The notes under the pieces: generated by a model
Told to the model about the DNA's origin: nothing
The model's input: only the letters and a program-made list of their open reading frames with translations
Database searches by the model: none
Made by a program: the position numbers and the translations under genes
Source: Toxotes chatareus
Taxonomy: Eukaryota > Chordata > Actinopteri > Toxotidae
Length of the DNA: 64,000 nt
Direction of reading: 5' to 3'
NCBI GenBank assembly: GCA_016801885.1
Contig: CM028895.1
Span: 16,946,001 to 17,010,000 of the forward strand
In this document: positions 22,891-34,570 of the stretch, one piece after another
Position numbering within the stretch: position 1 is the first letter of the stretch
Layout of the letters: each line of letters starts with the position of its first letter

Positions 22891-23826
22891 ATCTTGTTAG
22901 AACAGGAATGCACTGCAATTCACCTACAAGTATACACAAATACACACACACTTGCTCAAATACACTCCTCCACTTCTTATGGGCCATGAAAGGTTCTCTC
23001 AGCAGGGTGGATTAACAAAGCATCAATTTGAGAACCACTCAAACAGGCCAAGCTGAGCCTGATTCCATCTGACACACAAGGAAAGACCCTCCACAGCATG
23101 AATCATTTAGCCAATCACTGACTCATCAAAAGGACTGCTTGGACATTCACTTGATAAACAGAGTTTGTCAGAGCTGAGAGAAAGTCTTAACGAGAAAGTC
23201 GAACTTGCATTGTTTGGTTTACATAGCCAGAGGTCTACTTGTACACACCACTCTTTGTTTCTTTCAGGAGAAATTTATCGATACATTATTTCCTCTGTAC
23301 AGCCTGTGCATTTGTTAGCTACTCAAACTGACTCTGTTGTTGTAAAATATGCCAGAAGAAATATGTATTTTTGACCAGTTGTGAGTATACAGAAACCATT
23401 TATTATGTAGCATAATAGTACTTGGAGAAATTATACAAACTCAAATCATTTTTCATTATTCATTTTGCAGTAATAGAAGGTTCTGTCATTTTTATTTAAT
23501 CTGATCAGCAACCTCTAGTTGGTTGATACTTTGACCTTATTGTCAGGGTGCCATACTGGGAATGCAGCACTTATGAGGTTATAAATCACACCTCCTGTGT
23601 TTCCTGTGTTAAGGTGTAAATGTCTGCCATAAAGAGGCTTATATCAGCATCACTTATAAAAACCCTGCACACCCACACAGGTGTTTCCACTTCTTCGGGC
23701 TAATTAGACGTCAGTTTAAAGTTGGAATCCATCAAATGCAACAAAACTAACAGGAGAGTGGGGGAAGATGTCAGTCTTGTCAATCTAGCGCAACTTGCCC
23801 ACACAGTCCTCAGGACAACTCTAATT

Positions 23827-23845
23827 AAAAAAAAAAAAAAAAAAA
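23827..23845. repeat. (A)19 homopolymer
   Basis: An uninterrupted A run. No retroposed transcript was recognised directly upstream. Confidence 0.9.
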
Positions 23846-25024
23846 GTGAGGAGAGAAAACACTTATGTGGGTGTACAGTGGGTGGTGCGTGTGGGCGTCA
23901 AATGCTAGAAATGCACCATCACTGCAGTTCTAATCAAAATCCCGCTGATGATGCAGCAGTCAAAACCTCTGAAACTCTGACCTTCACTTATTGTCAGTCA
24001 ATTTCTTTGTTGACGGACAGGTGAGACTGTACGAGCCTCACAGAACGAGGAACAGTGAGAAAACACGTGCGAACTGTGCTCAGCATATGTCCGCTGAGTG
24101 AGTTATATACTGTCTCCAAACTTGAAAGTCTCACTGTCATCGCCCACTGATATGATGCTCTGTCTGCTTTGCTCTGCCAGCCCCCCATCTGTTGTTATGT
24201 AACCAGCTTTCCATGTGCCACAATGCACCGTGTGAGCATGTGTGCTGATGCCTTTTACACATACAGAGGCTCTAACTGAAACAGAGGCTTCCCTGGAAAA
24301 CAGAGGTGATTACTATTTAAACAGGGATCCATTAACCAGACGAGTCTCACTGACAACAAGCACACTTGTCCCTTTCAGCAAAACCTGCCTTAGGCATTTT
24401 ATGCAACATAATGATGGGGCCCGATTCCAATTTCATACAATATTACATAAGTTATAAAGGAATATCCTTTTTTTTAAACCATCCATCTTTCTAATCAACC
24501 CATCCTCCTTTACTATAAAGGATCAGTGCGATACTCAACAGATACAGAGAATTAACAGTAACTACCACTTGGAAAACAATGCAGGTTGTTTTCTCTTAGT
24601 GCTCAGGCTGTTAAAACAGACTTCATCTCTCATTTAAAAACCTGTCTGCGGTATATTTTCTTCTTTTACTCAAACACGACTATAAGTACATCAGAATATC
24701 CCAAACAGAATGTCAGCATTAGTATGTGCAGTTGTGCTGAAGGAATGGTTTGATGTTGGTAGACAGGCAGCCAGGCTCTCTGTTTCAAAACTTTCAATCT
24801 TCGGCTGTGCTAACGCTGTCTTCCTGGCTCTAGTTTCACATTTAGTGGACAGATAAGAGTGATATTGATCTTCTCATCAAACTTTCGGCAAGAGAGTTCC
24901 CAAAATGTCAAACTATTCTTTTTAAAGTTACTGTGACATTACTGTCTGGGGTGTTTGGTCACTTTGCTCTCTACTTTATTTTGTCCAGTGATTTTGTTTC
25001 TTTGGTCAAAGCATCCCTCTCTAC

Positions 25025-25049
25025 AAAAAAAAAAAAAAAAAAAAAAAAA
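25025..25049. repeat. (A)25 homopolymer
   Basis: An uninterrupted A run. No retroposed transcript was recognised directly upstream. Confidence 0.9.
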
Positions 25050-26694
25050 GATTTGTTTTATTTTACTGAACCTCTTTTATTACAGCCAAGACATTATTTT
25101 ACTGTCATAAAAAAGATGAGCCCAATCATAATACTAATCAAACATCCTTTTAATGTGTGCTAAAGAACCGTGTGGAGAGGAGATTATTGCCGAGGTTGCT
25201 GAGTACACAGTGAGCCAATAAAATGAATCATGGACAATGAAACCACCATGATTTGTGAAGAAATTTCGACAGAATGATATGCAGTAGGTGTAGAATCTGC
25301 ATCAGCTGCACAAAAGGTTGATTTCTAAACCAAGATATCCACCACTTGAAAATAAGTTTGCTTCCAAATTCAATGCAAATGAAAAAAAAAAAAAGAATGT
25401 TTGATGTTTCTTAGGTAACACATTCATAAACTAGTTGTCTAGTTTTATACAGTCAGTGCCATAAAGCTGCTACCATGTTGTATTATATGGCGATGTACTG
25501 TTGAAATATCTTCAGCTGCTCCTCAAAAAGAAGCTCTGCATCTCACAGTTGTACCCAGTAATTAATTGAAAGTGAAGGCACTTTTCATATACACCCACAG
25601 AATATAATACAATGCACCTTCAGGAAGATTAAAGTATCTTTGATTAGACAGTAAAAGAAACAGTGAGTCAGACAGTGAATCACTTTCAGTTCCGCAGCAA
25701 CGTCGCATTAAAAAAAAAAAAGAAAAGAAAAGAAAAAATCCCATAAAACACAGAGTGCCTTCTCCCCTCTTCTGTGTTGTCTGGGGTGTTCCCATGTGAG
25801 CCCAGGCTCTCTGTCTGCTGGCGCTCCTCTCTCTGATACCATCAGGGGCGCAGCACCAATCCCGGTCGCTGCAGAGAATAACACACTGCCACGGCACACA
25901 CACGCAGGGAGGAACACAACCGCAACAGAACACACACGCAGCGAACGACGCAATACGCCGGCATGAGCAGTGCTCAAACATGGGTGTGGAGGGCACCTGA
26001 GCCATCTGTCTCTGTAACGTCTGATAGTACGCCTGCATGCTCACACAAACACACACGTTTTTACATGGACTCACACTCACTTGCACACATATACAGTTTA
26101 ATGCAATTACAGGAGTCCATATACATGCAAATGTATGCACGAAATATATATTTGTACATATATCTACTTACTGTTTGTGGACAAATAAAAATAATGTTCT
26201 AACACATGCATGGAAACAGAAAAACTGTTAAAAATGCTGAATAACAACTACATACTGTAGGTGGCAGTGATGCATGAAAAGATGCATAACCTGCCATTTA
26301 ACCTAAAATAAGCTGATAGTCTCTTACTACCCTCCATAGCTCACATATATAAGCATGCACATACATGTAACCTGACTCTTTTGAACCATGTCAAGTCTAT
26401 ATAAACCCATTACTAATAATGACTCTGATAATCAGGAACAAGCGAAACATGTATACTTCTGATCCTACAACTGAAGTTATTACTCTGCCAAATGACAAAG
26501 CCCACAGGTCTAGTTAGGATGTCTAACTTCCTCACATTGTTTCCCTTCAGTGGACTCAGGGGCTCTCATAAATGCAGCTAATTAAATCATTTTAAATGTA
26601 CTCTGTGGCAAATGCTGAAGCAGGCAAAGTCAGACTCTGCTTCCTATACAAACCTGTCCTGAATGAACAGGTTTGGACTTTTCAATTCATCACT

Positions 26695-27470
26695 CAGCTG
26701 ATGGGGCGGCAAGGTTCAGGGGGTAGAGCAGGGTTCCTGGTCCCTGATACCTGAGGCTGCAACAGCTGCAGCAGGACACAAGCTCCAGAGTTGCTTATGC
26801 AACTGAGCAAAGGTTACTCTACCACAAGCCTGAAAATACATCAGGGCGGGAAAGGGAGTCGAGTCAGGTCAAGTCCGTTGAATGAAGTCCAGCAGCAAGA
26901 GGTGAACACTTCTGCAACATCTTAGAGAAGCTCAGAGGCACCATCATGAAGAAGGACGGATGAAGGAAGTACTCTATCAAGCAAAGCGTTTTAGAGTGTT
27001 AGACAGGAAGAAAACTACATTGACAATCCCCATTAAGTCCAGGAGGCAGAAGGAAATGGATCGTCTAGTTACAGAGAGGAGGCAGCTGAAGAGGCGAGGG
27101 AGGAAGGCCACAGAGGAGGAGAAGAGCATCCAGGGCAGGCTGGCGACACAGAGGAGAGCTGAGAACCTATCGTCAGAGCATCTCGTTTAGTGCTTGGATG
27201 ACAACTCACAAGACCAGGAAGGATGCTGTCAGTGGCCTGAGCAGCAATGACAGAATCACAGTCCCCGGAAGTTGAAGATTGAGCAAGACACTGGACACCA
27301 ACCCCTACTAAGCAGACTGGCCCCTAATACAGTGACACCTTCCGCCATCAGTGTATAAATGTGCGTGTGAATGCATGAATGTGTTGTTGTAAAGCGATTT
27401 GAGTTGTTGGTAGATTAGGAAACCGCTATGTAAATGCAGTCCATGTACTATTCCATTTACTTGACCATCC
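26695..27470 (+). mobile_element. SINE-like repeat flanking a LINE-derived segment
   Basis: The left part reads GGCAAGGTTCAGGGGGTAGA followed by GCAGG, close to a tRNA D-arm/A-box and hence SINE-like. The right part contains GAGCAAGACACTGGACACC, GTAAAGCGATTTGAGTTG, a GTAGATTAGGAAACCGCTAT word and GTAAATGCAGTCCATGTA, the familiar 3' end of a common fish repeat (GCGCTATATAAATGCAGTCC in others). Between them lies a basic, Arg/Lys-rich frame typical of a LINE-encoded protein. The simplest reading is a composite of two or more inserted elements. Boundaries are approximate. Confidence 0.55.
26960..27190 (+). pseudogene. Basic-protein fragment, probably LINE-derived
   Basis: The frame ends with VTERRQLKRRGRKATEEEK, then GRLATQRRAENL. 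Such a basic region (ERRQLRKQWRKATEEEK-like, then a RLA-LRRAE word) is familiar to me from predicted fish retrotransposon proteins upstream of a reverse transcriptase. It ends at a stop after about 77 codons and no reverse-transcriptase motif follows, so it is a broken fragment. Identification is from memory and only moderately secure. Confidence 0.4.
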
Positions 27471-30400
27471 TGCAGAGTCTAGGCAGCATGTCTCGCGTGT
27501 GCAATTAGGGGATATTACCATCTAGTCCAACATGACAGATCACAAAAAAAATAGAAAAAAAGAATTGTACGGTCTTTGATTGCTCGCTTCGCTGTTTGAT
27601 TGTAGGTCAAGTGCTGGGAATTTGGCTGCATCTGAGCTTGATTAGGGTTTTATTATTCAAAAACAGACCTTTTCATGAAGAGATTTAAGACTCAGGGGGG
27701 AGCTGACATCATGTGAAATTGCAGCCGGGGCTTCCAAGCTGTGGTAAAAGTTGGCAGTTTCCCTTTATGCTTTCCCTCTCATCTCGGTTCTTGTTGGAAA
27801 TATTCTGAAGATTACAGATCCCAAAGAAGAAAGCACTCTCCCCACAGAGTTTGATAGGATGACAAGCTGGTCAGGACCACGCAAAACTTGAAATTATTTC
27901 CTCTGCTGGACGTCTTTGATTGCCCAGTGTGGGGGCAGACTCAGGCAAAAACAAAGTGCTTCCTTTCAGCTATGCCGCTCTAACTCACCATCCCTCTGTC
28001 GCACTGTACTCATGCGGAAAATACACACTGTCGCATTAACACACATGCGTGTACACACTGGGACAAACATACATGTACAGTACAGAGACACACATACACT
28101 AACGCACACACTGTGCTGCAGATGAGAACAGGAGAAGCACGCTTTGAATTATTGAGCCAACCTGATAAAAATAGGCGTTCAAAAGAGGCCCTATTAAATA
28201 TTCAGAGCTGTATCTTAAGCAGTTCATGGTTGATAGTGGAGAGTGGTTTTAGTGCATCGTTCTACACACTGATTTCAGTGCTGTGTGGCTTGGATGAGAA
28301 ATGCTCCGGGGAGGAATATGATTTACATTACAAATTATGTTTCTTAATGTTTTATGTTTCCCTCCAAAAAAAAAAAAAAAAAAGAAACTCTCACACTTTA
28401 AACGGGTACACACCGCTGACCAAAAAGTTGGCTGTTTGTTTGGCTGCATGAAATAAAGAAAGTAAATGAATAAACAAAACTGCTGGTTGTTTTTGATTAT
28501 GCCTTTTGCTTTGATGTCATGCTTGCTGATTACACCAATGCACGCTGTACACCAACATAAATATGAGTTGGAAATGTTTTATTGTTTAGAGAGATAATTG
28601 TATTTTAACCCCCTGAAAATGTTGCATTACTCTGTAACATCGAACTTTTCTGGTACTGTGCTTCAAATAGGACAAAATACACTGCTAATTTTTTTTTTTA
28701 CACATCATTGAAACATACAAAACAATGTTATGACATTATCCGTGCTAGTCCAAGAGTGTAGTCATTGCGTGCACACAGCTACACTACATCGCAGTAAACA
28801 TTAGAGCAGATGATGGTGCCCTGCACAGTTTGTGCTCATAGTCAACATAGTGTCTTTTCCACTCAAACACAAGCTGAAGTCGGGGGTTGTTCACACTGCT
28901 GGAGGGCTGAGGTTCTGACCTGATTATGTAGCTACAGCTTAAGACTGCTTACAGTAAGTTTCACACATACAGTAGTAAAGCCCCAAAACCATGACTCACT
29001 CCCACCATGTGAGAGGATTGTGTGTAAAGCATGTCCCCAGCATCCTCCATCCCATGATATTTATTTGAATCTTTCTTGCCAGAGCTCACCAAATTAGATT
29101 TATCGACAGTCAACCAAGCTACCCGACCCTCGTATTGACTTTACCTTCTTTGCATGACAATAGTACAGACGAAATGACTAACATCTTGGAATGTCAGATC
29201 AATTATATCAAAGTCTTTTCCCTCCTGGTCCCTTTGGAAATGTCACACTGGGGCCTGACCTACAGTTGACAGCTCTGACCCTACAGAAAATGTGGGGTCC
29301 AAATGAAGTGCTGGCAGCGTCAGTGTATCTGTCTCATAAACACGCAGGAAGCATTGCTTTCTCAGTACTGTTCATTTTGCCACAGTATCAAGAAAATATA
29401 TCCAGGCATCTGTTTGCATTTGAAGTTAAAAATCAGTAAGATAAAACAATGCTCTCGCCTCAGGGAACCAGCAGCCACAGCACAAAGGAACCACAGAACA
29501 GGCTTTGAAGTAACACCTACAGCTTCACTGACATGTCATACAGACACAGTAACAACACTGCTCTCTCTGATAGACAGAATTACACTGCGGGATACAAACC
29601 TGCACTTCTTTGTGTACATATATACAAGTTGCCTCAGAGAAGTCATATCACCTAAAACACCAGGGTGACTCTCAAAAGAATGTCTCTAAAATCTTTAAGT
29701 TCAGATGAAGACATGAAGCCTCTGCAGAGGATTTCCCACTGTACACACTAACTGAATGACTGCAGTGTTTCTGTTTCATTTCAGCTGGATATGAACTGGA
29801 AAATATCAGCCTTTGCTCTATTTTCAGCCACAAGAAGCCGCAGTGCAAAGAGCAGTTTGTGTTAAAATTTGCTAACTTTGGCACTTTACTACTAGGATCT
29901 ATTTCAATAATAAGTCAATTTACAGTAATTATTCACCATTTAGTAGGAATGTGGTGGGCGTGAGGAATGGAGAAGATCATTGCTAATTTTTCACTTCACT
30001 TTACAACACTACATGGACTTCATTTATCTAAAATAAAATTAAAGAAAATCCATCCAGGCATTTCTCCCGTATGTGACAAGCTATATGTTCTAAATTTTAA
30101 CCTTTCACTGATTGAACATCAGGATACTCATGTCTGTGAGGGAAGTGGGAGAAGCAGAGCAGGGAATTCTGGCACTTTTCATACCACTTTCTTATACATA
30201 ACCTTATACAATATACATACAGTATGTAAAGCATTCCTAGCATGTGCAGTGACTCACTGACTGTACATGTAAATGTAACTTGTGTGGCAAAGAAATCACT
30301 TTGACTACTACCAATAATTATCCCAGCACCACCTCTGCTTCCACTATTACTATAACATTATTTCTATTACAACAACCACTGTAACATCTTTTAATAGAAA

Positions 30401-30784
30401 AATTCCATGAAACATACATCATCAGGCCATTGGCCTTTAATAAATACAGTAGTAAACAAGAGCATTCGTCTGTAGGGCAAATTGTATTTAAATAAATGAA
30501 TTACTTCTTTAGCCGCTGTCCTTGCATCAACCACAGGAACCCGACATGCCCTTCAACGTCAGACACTTGTCATTGTCAGTTCTGCCACATGTACAGAACA
30601 TAAATAGGATCAAAATGCCGTTTCTTCCAGACCAGTGAATTAAAATGGATTAAAATATTTAAGTTGTGCAAGTAACACATGATCCACAGGATGAGTGATT
30701 AGCTGCTGTTTTAATGTAGTATTCTGTACAAAGTGGATTGTGCCGAGTGAGGACGTGTGTGTATATGTTTGCATAAAACATTCT
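27471..30784. other. Non-coding, possible conserved element at about 27.56-27.96 kb
   Basis: No gene is supported. About 27560-27960 is repeat-free with balanced composition and could be a conserved element. A CA-rich loose repeat lies at about 28020-28110 and (A)18 at 28366-28383. Other frames are short and without domains. Confidence 0.45.
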
Positions 30785-31870
30785 TGTGGCTGGTGCAGTT
30801 GGGTGTGTAGGGGGTGGAACGGATGAGTTACAGTGCAGACTTTTTGGAGGCAGAGGGGAGAGGGTTCAGCATCCTGCCAGCCTGATGGATAAAGCTGTTA
30901 CCCAGTCTGGTAGAAGCTCTGGTATCTTCTCCCAGATGGCTGGAGACTGAAGAGGCTGTGTGAGGAATGGGTGGGGGTCATTCACACTGCTGGCTGCTTC
31001 GTGGACTGGGGGGGTTGGTGTAGTAAATGTCCAGGAGGGAGAGCAGAGAGGCACCATCCATCTTCACAGCCATGTTCACTATGTGCTGCAGGGTCTTACG
31101 GTTGGAAGCAGTGCAGCTCCCGAACCACACAGTGATGGAGCTGGTCAGGATGCTCTCAGTGGTGCCTCAGTAAAAGAAGCACATGATGGGTGGTGGAGCT
31201 CTTAGCTTCCGGAGGGAGTGGAGGCGCTGCTGGACCTTTCTTGGCCAGTGATGCAGTATAATTTGTCGTATCCAGTCTAGTATCCAGTTGCAGGGTGAAC
31301 AGGTCCAGTAATCTCACATAAAACCTTTCATGTCTATGGGCGAGGACTAAGTGAAGGGCAGAGGATATTGTGTCCTTAGTAGACTGGCTGACATGATATA
31401 CATACTGGAAGGGATCCAGGGTGGGAGGAGGGATGAATTTTATGTGGTGCATGTCTGGTCTCTCAAAGCCCTTCATGATGGTGGAGGCCAGTGTGACAAG
31501 GCCGTAATTTCTGGGACAAGATGGGGAAACGTCTTTGGCACAGGCCTAATGTGGGGACAACAGTGTGACTCAGTGAAGTGTTGAAGATGTCCATGAGGAC
31601 ATTCTAGAGCTCTTCTGTACACAGGGAAGCCCAGGTATATTGTCCAGACAGGCAGTCTTGCTGGCATCAATCATGGAAAGAAGTTGTTGAGTTCAGCAGA
31701 GAGAGCTTGTAATGGAGGTAGTCTGTAGTCTGTGATGGTCTAGATCTCCTGCCACATGCTCTGTGTGTCTCTGCTGTCTTTGAAGTGACAAGCTATCTTT
31801 TTGGTGGACAGACATCTCGCTTCCCTGATGCCAGGCTGTTCTCAGTCCAGCCGCGTCACCAGGTCTGCAG
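30785..31870 (-). mobile_element. Rex1/L2-like LINE relic, internally deleted
   Basis: Minus-strand translation gives, from right to left, SRDTQSMWQEI then TITDYRLPP, KTACLDNIPG, a DIFNTSL word, PPTLDPFQYVYHVSQSTKD, SSALHLVLAHRHERFYVRLL, then TNYTASLAKK, TTESILTSSITVWFGSCTAS and NRKTLQHIVNM. These are landmarks of the reverse-transcriptase protein of a fish non-LTR retrotransposon in the CR1/L2/Rex1 group. They lie in more than one frame with several stops, so the gene is dead. The reading passes from the N-terminal RT region directly to the post-RT region, and no FADD or YADD catalytic box is found, so most of the catalytic domain is deleted. Confidence 0.8.
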
Positions 31871-32279
31871 ATTTCTGGATCCTCAGCATGAACGAGAAAC
31901 TCTGAGATCGAAAGTGACTGGTAGTATGCCACTTTGCAAAGTGGTTCAGCAGCACATCCGATCCCTGGTGGTGCACTGCTCATGACCACCACCTTTGATG
32001 TGTGATGGACTACACGTGCACAGGCTTCATCACAGCAGGTAAAAACGTGCTACATGTTCTCTGTAACGTTTTGACCAAGCACTAACATGACATAGCAGGG
32101 AGTGAGTGCACGGGTGAGAGATGCGGGAAGGCTCCATGAAGAGAGATGTGTGTATGCAGGAAGGAGACAAAGGCAGATGATACGGTATAATAAAAGAAAA
32201 GGAGTGTACCGGGACACATAGAAAAAAATAAGGGAGCCATGATGAGATGATGGTGGGAGAACGGTACGGGTAGACATGG
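31871..32279. other. Non-coding, nothing firmly recognised
   Basis: The first 100-200 bp may be the continuing 5' side of the LINE relic, but no motif was identified. From about 32095 the plus strand becomes purine-rich. Confidence 0.4.
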
Positions 32280-32610
32280 TGATTAGCAGAGAGGAAGGAA
32301 TGAATTGCAGGGGAAAAGGGAGGGGGGAGATGAAGGTCGCAGTGAGAGTGGTGTAATAAGAGAGTGAGGGAGCATTACAGGGAGCGAGGGAAAGATAAAG
32401 AGTGAGAGAATCAGGGGAGAGAAAATGAAAAACTAAAACAGGCCAGGACAGACGGAGGAGTGAGAGATGAGAGTGAAAAAGGTGAAAGATAGATTATGAG
32501 AAAGAGAGGAAAAAGACAAATAAGGAGTGACTCAAGACAGGGGAAGAAATAAGTAAGTGAACAGGGACAGAGGAAAGAGAGACAGAGGCAGAGAGTGTGA
32601 GAGGGGAAGC
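32280..32610. repeat. Long purine-rich (GA) low-complexity block
   Basis: The plus strand is dominated by G and A for about 330 bp with no fixed repeat unit (GGGAGGGGGGAGATGAAGG, GAGAGAGGAAAAAGAC and similar words). Strand asymmetry this long is unusual in the window. It can form triplex-type structures in principle. No coding frame of note crosses it. Confidence 0.75.
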
Positions 32611-34107
32611 CCGGCAGATCTTGTCTAGAGGGGAAATTGCATTGCTAAGGATTTATTGCTTCAAGTGTAATTGGGTTCAACCAGCGCCAGGAGAGAAAAT
32701 CCATTGAAGTCTCCTCTCCTGTGCAGTGGAGAGCAGGTTGTTGATCTGCTGTGACTCCCACATGCTTGCTGCTGTTGCTGCAAAGCAAGGTATCACTGCG
32801 CAAGCGAAGCAGCCCAATCATCTCCCTTGAAATGAACACACCTAAATAGCATAATAGCAGGGAGGGTGGTAGAGGGGGAAGGCTAATAAAGAAGCCTCAT
32901 AATTTTAGATGCTTAGCAACTCAATTTCAATTTCCCTTCCAACTCAACTGACTCGGAGCTGCTTTGTCCCTGATGGTGGTTCGATTCCACTCGAGTATAT
33001 TCTGGTATTACGGGCTGTAAAATTAGCTCCATTGTTTCACTGCGAAGCTTTTTGTTTCAAAATTCTAATTCACTCTCTCAGTATAGATGACTCTGGGTTG
33101 TAGGTGGTAAAAGTAGACGAGCTACCATTACTGCAATGGCACCTCGTTTGTAAACCTGTGTATGAAAGCCACAGTTCTCTGCCCCATGAAATCAGTTTAC
33201 TGCCATAAAGGTGTGTTCACAGATTTTAGCCTCATGTCATTCAGACAGATTTATGATTGTGTTTATTTGCCCCAAACATGGGATACACACACACACACCT
33301 CTGTAAGCGTCTTCACATCAAATCTTGGAGGAATATGTGCATACTGACCGGGGCTGTTAAAGAGCTAGTGGTCTGCCACCCCCCCCCAAGCTTAGCACCA
33401 TGTTTCCAGGCCAAAACTGCATTTTTACAATATCATGTGTTTCTGATTTTAATGAAATGACAAATTTCTTCTGTGCACAATGCAAGAAGGCTTGGACTGA
33501 CAGCAGACCATGATTAGTCCAAGCATCTCTGCTTCCACTGCTTAATTTAACTTCTATCTAACCATTTCTCCCAACAAGAAAGTGAACGAAAATCTAAAAG
33601 CAGTAACACAAAAAGTGAAGTATATTGGACAAAAGGTTTTCTTCATTCCTCCTCATTCCTGGTTGCATCAATTTGATTTTGTGTTTGTCAGTGAAGTAAC
33701 TGGGCCCAGATGTGAAGTTGGACCCTCTTGGTTCAGTTTGATTCTGCCACCAAAGTAATGACGGCAACACATAAATCAGGAGCCGGATTCACCTACAGTG
33801 GAAGGCACTGTGTTTACAGTTCATGCCTCTCCAGCAGTGTTCACAGCTCTGACAATGTCATTGTCTGCATAGTGTGCCGAAGCATAACAGTGATGTATTG
33901 TGTTTTTTTCAGTACCAATGTATTGGAAAATAGACTTCATACTGTAGCAGAACATTAACCATTAAAGTGATGGATCCATGCAAACACTATTTTTACTGTG
34001 TGGGCAAAGAGAGAGATGCACATCTTTAATTTGAATGACAATAGAACCGTGACACACTCTGGCCAAAAAGGGTTTCCTGGTGCAGCACATTGGTGCCCAT
34101 TATGGAA
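32611..34107. other. Non-coding, possible conserved element at about 32.6-32.95 kb
   Basis: No gene is supported. About 32610-32950 is repeat-free with balanced composition and homeodomain-like cores (TGTAATTGGG). Around 32977 a GGTTCGATTCC word resembles a tRNA T-arm, but no tRNA folds around it. A short CA run lies at about 33286-33298 and a C9 run near 33379. Confidence 0.45.
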
Positions 34108-34151
34108 ATGTGTGTGTGTGTGCGTGTGCATGTGCGTGTGTGCGTGCGTGC
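34108..34151. repeat. Alternating purine-pyrimidine tract, TG/CG-rich
   Basis: 44 bp of perfect purine-pyrimidine alternation made of TG with several CG and CA steps. Tracts of this composition favour left-handed Z-DNA. Confidence 0.85.
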
Positions 34152-34159
34152 TCGCTCCA

Positions 34160-34315
34160 CCCGCCACTGCAGTGCGATTCCCCCATCTCCCTGACATGCA
34201 GCAGCGTTCACAAACCCACACTGCAGAACAGGGCAGGCCTGGCTCTGCATACCAATCAGAGAGGGAGAGAGAGAGACAGAGCGAGAGAGCAAAAGAGGAA
34301 GACAGAGTAAGGAAC

Positions 34316-34357
<42 letters not shown>

Positions 34358-34570
34358 GAAGAAGCACCTCTCCTCCTCTCTCTGTCTCTCCTCGTTTTCA
34401 CCTCTGCAGTCAGCCTGTCATCCTGCCCGGCCAGGCGGGTTACAGCTCTGCAGTTCATACAAAGGGATTCTCCTTCCCAGGCTTTCCCTGCTGAGAGAGG
34501 AGGGGGGAGGAGCCGGGGGGAGGCAGGTAGCTGCAGACGCCTGGTAGTCAGGTGGTGCAGCAGAGGCTCT
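34160..34570. promoter_or_regulatory. GC-rich patch with CCAAT box, possible promoter
   Basis: A strong CCAAT box (CCAATCAG) lies at 34252-34259. It is followed by a GA-rich tract and then a GC-rich block with GGAGGGGGGAGGAGCCGGGG near 34498-34518 and donor-like GGCAGGTAGC just after. No TATA box or exon is defined, and CpG is only mildly raised, so this is a weak candidate for an alternative promoter or enhancer. Confidence 0.25.
34319..34354. repeat. (GA)18 microsatellite
   Basis: A pure GA run inside a longer purine-rich tract from about 34259 to 34370. It gives Arg-Glu alternation in translation, a repeat artefact. Confidence 0.95.

Larger units (their letters stand above)
22891..26694. 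other. Non-coding stretch with A-runs
   Basis: No gene is supported. Poly(A) runs lie at 23827-23845 and 25025-25049, and an A/AAAAG tract at about 25709-25737. A CA-rich, loosely repetitive patch lies near 26040-26100. The 192-codon minus-strand frame over 25562-26140 is driven by low-complexity sequence and has no domain. Confidence 0.45.

Noticed and set aside
25562..26140. 192-codon minus-strand Cys-rich frame
   Set aside because: Driven by CA-rich and A-rich low-complexity DNA; no conserved Cys pattern or domain.
32970..33000. GGTTCGATTCC resembling a tRNA T-arm
   Set aside because: No acceptor stem, D-arm or anticodon arm can be placed at the right distance.
33955..34458. Ser-Leu-rich frames on the minus strand and Arg-Glu-rich frames on the plus strand
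   Set aside because: Translation of the GA/CT tract at 34259-34370.
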